A DNA stretch of 64,000 nt from Parapedobacter pyrenivorans_A (lineage in GTDB: Bacteria; Bacteroidota; Bacteroidia; Sphingobacteriales; Sphingobacteriaceae): positions 124,001 through 188,000 of the forward strand of contig NZ_JBHEUZ010000004.1 in the NCBI RefSeq assembly GCF_041925275.1, in the 5' to 3' direction. The notes beneath the pieces were generated by a model. The model ran no database searches. It was given only the letters and a program-made list of their open reading frames with translations, and was not told the origin of the DNA. Shown one piece after another: positions 60,261 to 64,000 of the stretch. Every line of letters begins with the position of its first letter. Within the stretch, counting starts at the first letter, position 1. The position numbers and the translations under genes are program-made.

Positions 60261-61091
60261 ATGACCCGGAGTGAACTCATCCACCAGATCAAAACCAAAC
60301 GCTCGTTTCTATGTGTGGGACTCGATACCGACATTGACAAGATACCTCGTCATTTGCTCGACTACGAAGATCCGGTTTTTGAATTCAATAGGCAGATTAT
60401 CGAGGCCACAGCCGACCTATGTGTAGCCTATAAACCCAATATCGCCTTTTATGAAAGTAGGGGCGTGGCCGGGTGGCAGAGCTTACAGAAAACATGGGCT
60501 GCATTGCCCCAGGATTGCCTGAGTATAGCCGATGCCAAGCGGGGCGATATCGGCAATACCTCTAAAATGTATGCGAAAGCCTTTTTTGAGCGCGAAGTAT
60601 CGGGGCTTGGCTTCGATGCCATCACCATTGCGCCATACATGGGACATGATTCCGTGATGCCTTTTCTTGATTTTGACGATAAGTGGTCTATTGTGCTAGC
60701 ACTTACTTCCAACGCCGGTGGTTTGGATTTCCAAACGCACCGCGATGCGGATGGGGTGCAGTTGTTTGAGCGTGTAATTGAAAAAACCAACGGTTGGGGA
60801 ACGCCCGACAACTTGATGTATGTGGTGGGTGCTACGCGTGGCGACGCATTTGCCGTGATCCGGAAGTGTGCACCGGATCATTTTCTATTGGTGCCCGGAG
60901 TCGGCGCGCAGGGGGGAAGCCTGCAAGACGTTTGCCGATATGGCATGAATGCCGACTGTGGATTGCTCGTCAATGCCACCCGATCCATCATCTATGCATC
61001 CAACGGTAAAGATTTTGCCGAGCGCGCTAGGGAAGAGGCACTGGCATTGCAACAGCAGATGGAGAGAGAATTGGCAGCCCGCTCCCTATGA
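60261..61091 (+). CDS. pyrF: Orotidine 5'-phosphate decarboxylase (long, type 2)
   Basis: The 276-residue protein has the catalytic Lys-Asp motif SIADAKRGDIGNTSKMYAKAFF, the phosphate loop VPGVGAQGGSLQDV and NATRSIIYAS, features of the longer OMP decarboxylase type found in Bacteroidota and mycobacteria. It makes UMP. Its last 6 bases overlap the end of the convergent CNNM/CBS gene. Confidence 0.97.
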   Translation: MTRSELIHQIKTKRSFLCVGLDTDIDKIPRHLLDYEDPVFEFNRQIIEATADLCVAYKPNIAFYESRGVAGWQSLQKTWAALPQDCLSIADAKRGDIGNTSKMYAKAFFEREVSGLGFDAITIAPYMGHDSVMPFLDFDDKWSIVLALTSNAGGLDFQTHRDADGVQLFERVIEKTNGWGTPDNLMYVVGATRGDAFAVIRKCAPDHFLLVPGVGAQGGSLQDVCRYGMNADCGLLVNATRSIIYASNGKDFAERAREEALALQQQMERELAARSL

Positions 61092-62387
61092 GTGTCCCCC
61101 TAGGTAGGTAACCAGCACTTTGTCTATCCGGTTGCCATCCATATCCACTACTTCAAATGCGTAATCTTTCCATTGTACCCGCTCACCGGCGGTAGGCATG
61201 TGACCCAACTTAAGCAATACCAGTCCGGCAATGGTACTGATGCTTCCCATACTGTCGTCTTCCTCTTCCGAGGGGTCAATATTTAGCGCTACAAACAGTT
61301 CATCCAATTGGTACTGCCCGTCTATCAGCAGACTACCGTCTTCACGGGCCACAATTTCAGGTTTCTCGATCGTATCCCCATCGGAGATATCACCCACAAG
61401 GCCGCTAAGGATATCGTTGATGGTTACAATGCCCTGCAGCGATCCATATTCATCGAGTACGACCGCTTGGTGTATCTTGGAAGCCTTAAATTTGTTCAAT
61501 ATACTATATGCCGAACTGTTTTCGTGTACATAGTTAAGTGGCTGTGTCAAACGGTCCAATTGGATGGGCTGGTCAATGAGGTATTGGTTGAGCAGTGATT
61601 TGATGTGGACAACGCCGGTGATATTGTCTAATCCACCCTGGCAAACCGGGTACACGGTATGGCCACTTTTCAGTATGGTCTCTCGGTGCACCTCGTACCC
61701 GTCATCGATATCCAACCATATAATATTGCTCCGGTGCGTCATCAAATTGATGGCCCGCTTATCGCCCAAGCTAAAAACCCGGTCGACGATTTCGTGTTCG
61801 ATATGCTCAATGGCGCCGCTATCGGCCCCCTCATCAACAAGTGCTTTGATTTCTTCTTCGGTGACCGCATTGCGCGAAGTTTTGATGTTTAACATTTTGA
61901 CAATGCCTTCGGTGGTAGCACTGAGCAACCATACGAAGGGAGCTACCACTTTGCTAAGTACCTGCATGGGGAAAGCAACCAGCATCGCATACCGCTCAGG
62001 GATAGCCAGCCCGATGCGCTTTGGTACCAGTTCGCCCAATACCAGGGTAAGGAACGTGATTGCTACCACGACGATAAGCACCGACAGCTGCGCACTATAT
62101 TCTGCCAGCCAAGTGATTTCCGACAGGTAAATGCCTAGGCGCTGTGCAATGGTAGCCCCACCGAAAATACCCGTGAGGATACCGATGAGCGTGATGCCTA
62201 TTTGGACGGTGGAGAGGAACTGATTGGGCGTGCTTTTGAGCTTGAGTACCTGCTTAGCAGCGGCATTCTTCTTATCGGAAAGTACCTGCAACCGCGCCTT
62301 CCTACTGGATACGATAGCAATCTCGGAAGCTGATAAAACGCCATTTAGGAGGATTAACGCTAAAATAATCAGCGATTCGGTAAGCAT
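61086..62387 (-). CDS. CNNM/CBS/CorC_HlyC membrane protein
   Basis: The 433-residue protein carries an N-terminal CNNM/DUF21 membrane domain (about 1-190, three to four helices), a pair of CBS domains (about 210-335) and a C-terminal CorC_HlyC domain. These proteins are magnesium/cobalt-related transporters, often annotated as hemolysins. In Bacteroidota a paralogue (GldE) serves gliding; nothing here specifies that. It overlaps pyrF tail-to-tail by 6 bases. Confidence 0.93.
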   Translation of the reverse strand: MLTESLIILALILLNGVLSASEIAIVSSRKARLQVLSDKKNAAAKQVLKLKSTPNQFLSTVQIGITLIGILTGIFGGATIAQRLGIYLSEITWLAEYSAQLSVLIVVVAITFLTLVLGELVPKRIGLAIPERYAMLVAFPMQVLSKVVAPFVWLLSATTEGIVKMLNIKTSRNAVTEEEIKALVDEGADSGAIEHIEHEIVDRVFSLGDKRAINLMTHRSNIIWLDIDDGYEVHRETILKSGHTVYPVCQGGLDNITGVVHIKSLLNQYLIDQPIQLDRLTQPLNYVHENSSAYSILNKFKASKIHQAVVLDEYGSLQGIVTINDILSGLVGDISDGDTIEKPEIVAREDGSLLIDGQYQLDELFVALNIDPSEEEDDSMGSISTIAGLVLLKLGHMPTAGERVQWKDYAFEVVDMDGNRIDKVLVTYLGGHS

Positions 62388-62441
62388 GTAGCTAAGGTAA
62401 TAATTAATTTATACAAACAAAAGCTGCAAAAAAGCACAGTA

Positions 62442-64000
62442 TTATAGCTCGTCCGTTAAAAGCCTTTTAGGGTTCTTTACCTGTTGTTTCAACAACGCAA
62501 TATTCACCACCTCATGCATTTCCGCAACATAATGGAAAGTGAGGTCTTTGATATAATCTTCCTTGATCTCCAGAATGTCTTTTCGATTTGCTTTCGATAG
62601 GATTACCTGATTGATGTTTGCGCGTTTGGCGGCCAATATTTTCTCCTTGATTCCGCCAACCGGAAGCACTTTGCCCCGCAGCGTGATTTCGCCCGTCATG
62701 GCCAGTTTTTCTTTCACTTTGCGTTGCGTAAAGCTCGAAGCAAGGGCGGTAAGCATGGTGATGCCCGCCGAAGGACCGTCTTTGGGGGTGGCACCTGCAG
62801 GTACGTGAATGTGTACATCCCACTTGTCAAAGATGCGGTAGTCGATACCGAAGGCACTGGCATTTGCCCGGAGGTACGCCATGGCGATGGTTGCCGATTC
62901 TTTCATCACATCGCCCAGGTTGCCCGTTAGTGTCAATTTACCCTTGCCAGGGCTTAGGCTCGATTCGATATAGAGGATATCGCCGCCAACTTGGGTCCAC
63001 GCCAAGCCGGTAACCACACCCGCCACATCGTTGTTTTCGTAATATTCCTTATCAAATATCGGAGCGCCGAGGGTTTTTTCCACCATATCGTTGCCGATAG
63101 GTGTCGGCAGCGGGTCTTCCATAACGATATGGGTGGCTACGCCACGGACGAGCGAACCGATTTTCTTTTCCAAGCCACGCACACCCGACTCGCGCGTGTA
63201 CTCATCGATGATTTTTTCAATGACACTGGCACGGAGCGAAAAATCCTTTGCATTGAGACCGTGTAACTCCCGCTGCTTGGGGATTAGGTGCTTCTTGGCG
63301 ATTTCGATTTTCTCTTCGATGGTATAGCCGTTGACCTCGATGACCTCCATACGGTCTAATAAGGCCGGTTGGATATTGCTCAGCGAGTTGGCAGTGGCGA
63401 TGAACATGACATTAGACAGGTCATAGTCGAGCTCGACATAGTGATCGTAAAATGCATTGTTTTGCTCAGGGTCCAGCACTTCCAATAGGGCAGAAGAAGG
63501 GTCGCCGCGGAAGTCGCTTCCTACCTTATCGATTTCGTCGAGTACGAATACCGGATTGGATGTGCCGGCTTTTTTGAGCGATTGGATAATCCGCCCCGGC
63601 ATGGCGCCGATGTAGGTTTTCCGGTGGCCCCTAACCTCGGCTTCATCGCGGATGCCACCCAATGCCATACGGGTATACTTGCGGCCTATGGCTTTGGCAA
63701 TTGATTTGCCCAATGAGGTCTTGCCGACGCCCGGAGGGCCAACCAAGCACAGTATAGGTGCTTTCATATTGTGTTTAAGCTTCAATACCGCAAGGTATTC
63801 GATAATCCGGCGCTTCACCTTTTCCAATCCATAATGGTCGCGATCCAGTACCCGCTTTGCGCGTTTAAGGTCGAAATTGTCTTTGGAAAAGTCGTTCCAT
63901 GGTAACTCAAGTAGCAGTTCCAGGTAGTTGAGCTGCACAGAATAGTCTGCCGCAGCGGGGTTGATGCGCGCGAGCTTGTCGAGCTCTTTATGGAAGTGCT
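62442..64000 (-). CDS. lon: Endopeptidase La (Lon), partial (N-terminus beyond right edge)
   Basis: The minus frame is open through the right edge (about 518 residues visible). AAA+ features: Walker A GPPGVGKTSLG, Walker B region PVFVLDEIDKVG, sensor and SALLEVLDPEQN. The C-terminal protease shows Ser in KDGPSAGITM and Lys in GGIKEKILAAKR, the Ser-Lys dyad. Lon degrades misfolded and regulatory proteins, including many antitoxins such as those in this window. The N-terminal substrate domain is outside the window. Confidence 0.97.
   Translation of the reverse strand, partial: HFHKELDKLARINPAAADYSVQLNYLELLLELPWNDFSKDNFDLKRAKRVLDRDHYGLEKVKRRIIEYLAVLKLKHNMKAPILCLVGPPGVGKTSLGKSIAKAIGRKYTRMALGGIRDEAEVRGHRKTYIGAMPGRIIQSLKKAGTSNPVFVLDEIDKVGSDFRGDPSSALLEVLDPEQNNAFYDHYVELDYDLSNVMFIATANSLSNIQPALLDRMEVIEVNGYTIEEKIEIAKKHLIPKQRELHGLNAKDFSLRASVIEKIIDEYTRESGVRGLEKKIGSLVRGVATHIVMEDPLPTPIGNDMVEKTLGAPIFDKEYYENNDVAGVVTGLAWTQVGGDILYIESSLSPGKGKLTLTGNLGDVMKESATIAMAYLRANASAFGIDYRIFDKWDVHIHVPAGATPKDGPSAGITMLTALASSFTQRKVKEKLAMTGEITLRGKVLPVGGIKEKILAAKRANINQVILSKANRKDILEIKEDYIKDLTFHYVAEMHEVVNIALLKQQVKNPKRLLTDEL

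Noticed and set aside
1..64000. CRISPR arrays, rRNA genes and insertion sequences
   Set aside because: No regularly spaced direct repeats, rRNA sequence or transposase gene was found in the window.

Overview
The window reads as the chromosome of a Bacteroidota bacterium, most likely family Sphingobacteriaceae with a fairly GC-rich genome (Parapedobacter-like; this is inference). The reasons are TAnnTTTG-type -7 promoter boxes, a FecR/SusC/SusD locus, a TlpA-type thioredoxin, an rpsU-xerC-hpf block, DUF3857, DUF2784 and YdeI-like families, and an integrase that lacks the usual first catalytic arginine. Core regions are GC-rich. Two accessory regions (about 19.4-27 kb and 41.4-52.7 kb) are visibly more AT-rich.

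Layout. 1-3.7 kb (minus): the cell-shape operon mreB-mreC-mreD-mrdA (PBP2, cut by the left edge). 3.8-7.7 kb (plus): two overlapping DUF3857/transglutaminase-like secreted proteins. 7.7-13.0 kb (minus): three exopeptidases (M1 aminopeptidase, DPP-IV, aminopeptidase P). 13.2-15.8 kb (minus): a five-gene cassette of a small protein, a holin-like membrane protein, a membrane-anchored CHAP hydrolase, an FN3 protein and a lipobox+TM u-spanin-like protein, with no phage structural genes nearby. 16-17.9 kb: a DUF6169-like pair, a membrane LytTR regulator and an internally deleted DUF6364 antitoxin. 18-26 kb: an orphan fecR, susC, susD, a TlpA-like thioredoxin and a convergent Cys-rich secreted peptide. 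26-28 kb: decayed accessory genes (DUF4143 ATPase, MazF) and an intact PIN/DUF6364 toxin-antitoxin pair. 28-37 kb: alpha/beta hydrolase, DUF2784, a TolB-like lipoprotein broken by one TGA, a C25-type peptidase, a CoA-transferase, an ArsR-SRPBCC-DoxX-YdeI operon, an XRE regulator and an ECF sigma factor. 37-41 kb: a fused HAD/GT20 enzyme (probably glucosylglycerol-phosphate synthase/phosphatase), YqgE and a HAD hydrolase.

41.2-52.7 kb is an integrated island next to tRNA-Met(CAT). It carries a tyrosine recombinase and a cargo of eleven protein genes around a MocR-type PLP regulator. Both plus-strand operons of the cargo start behind the same bipartite operator (CTGCTayC-like direct repeats 30 bp apart, plus TGCATCTGyTATCrTAAA). 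This makes the cargo one regulon: isochorismatase-GNAT fusion, branched-chain aminotransferase, YfiT-type DinB protein, GNAT, ketopantoate reductase, SDR, membrane protein, methyltransferase, DUF1572 DinB protein and cupin. The island ends at a frameshifted gene and the 5' stub of a host lipoprotein gene.

53-64 kb returns to core genes: a nucleosidase, a YeeE/YedE pair, rpsU, xerC, hpf, a ComEA-like HhH protein, apt, a DUF6263-like protein, acyl-CoA dehydrogenase, pyrF, a CNNM/CBS (HlyC/CorC) protein and lon (cut by the right edge).

The two best candidates for an undescribed system are the phage-free lysis-like cassette (13.2-15.8 kb) and the MocR-controlled metabolic island (42.9-51.7 kb). 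Family names come from reading the translations; no database search was possible.
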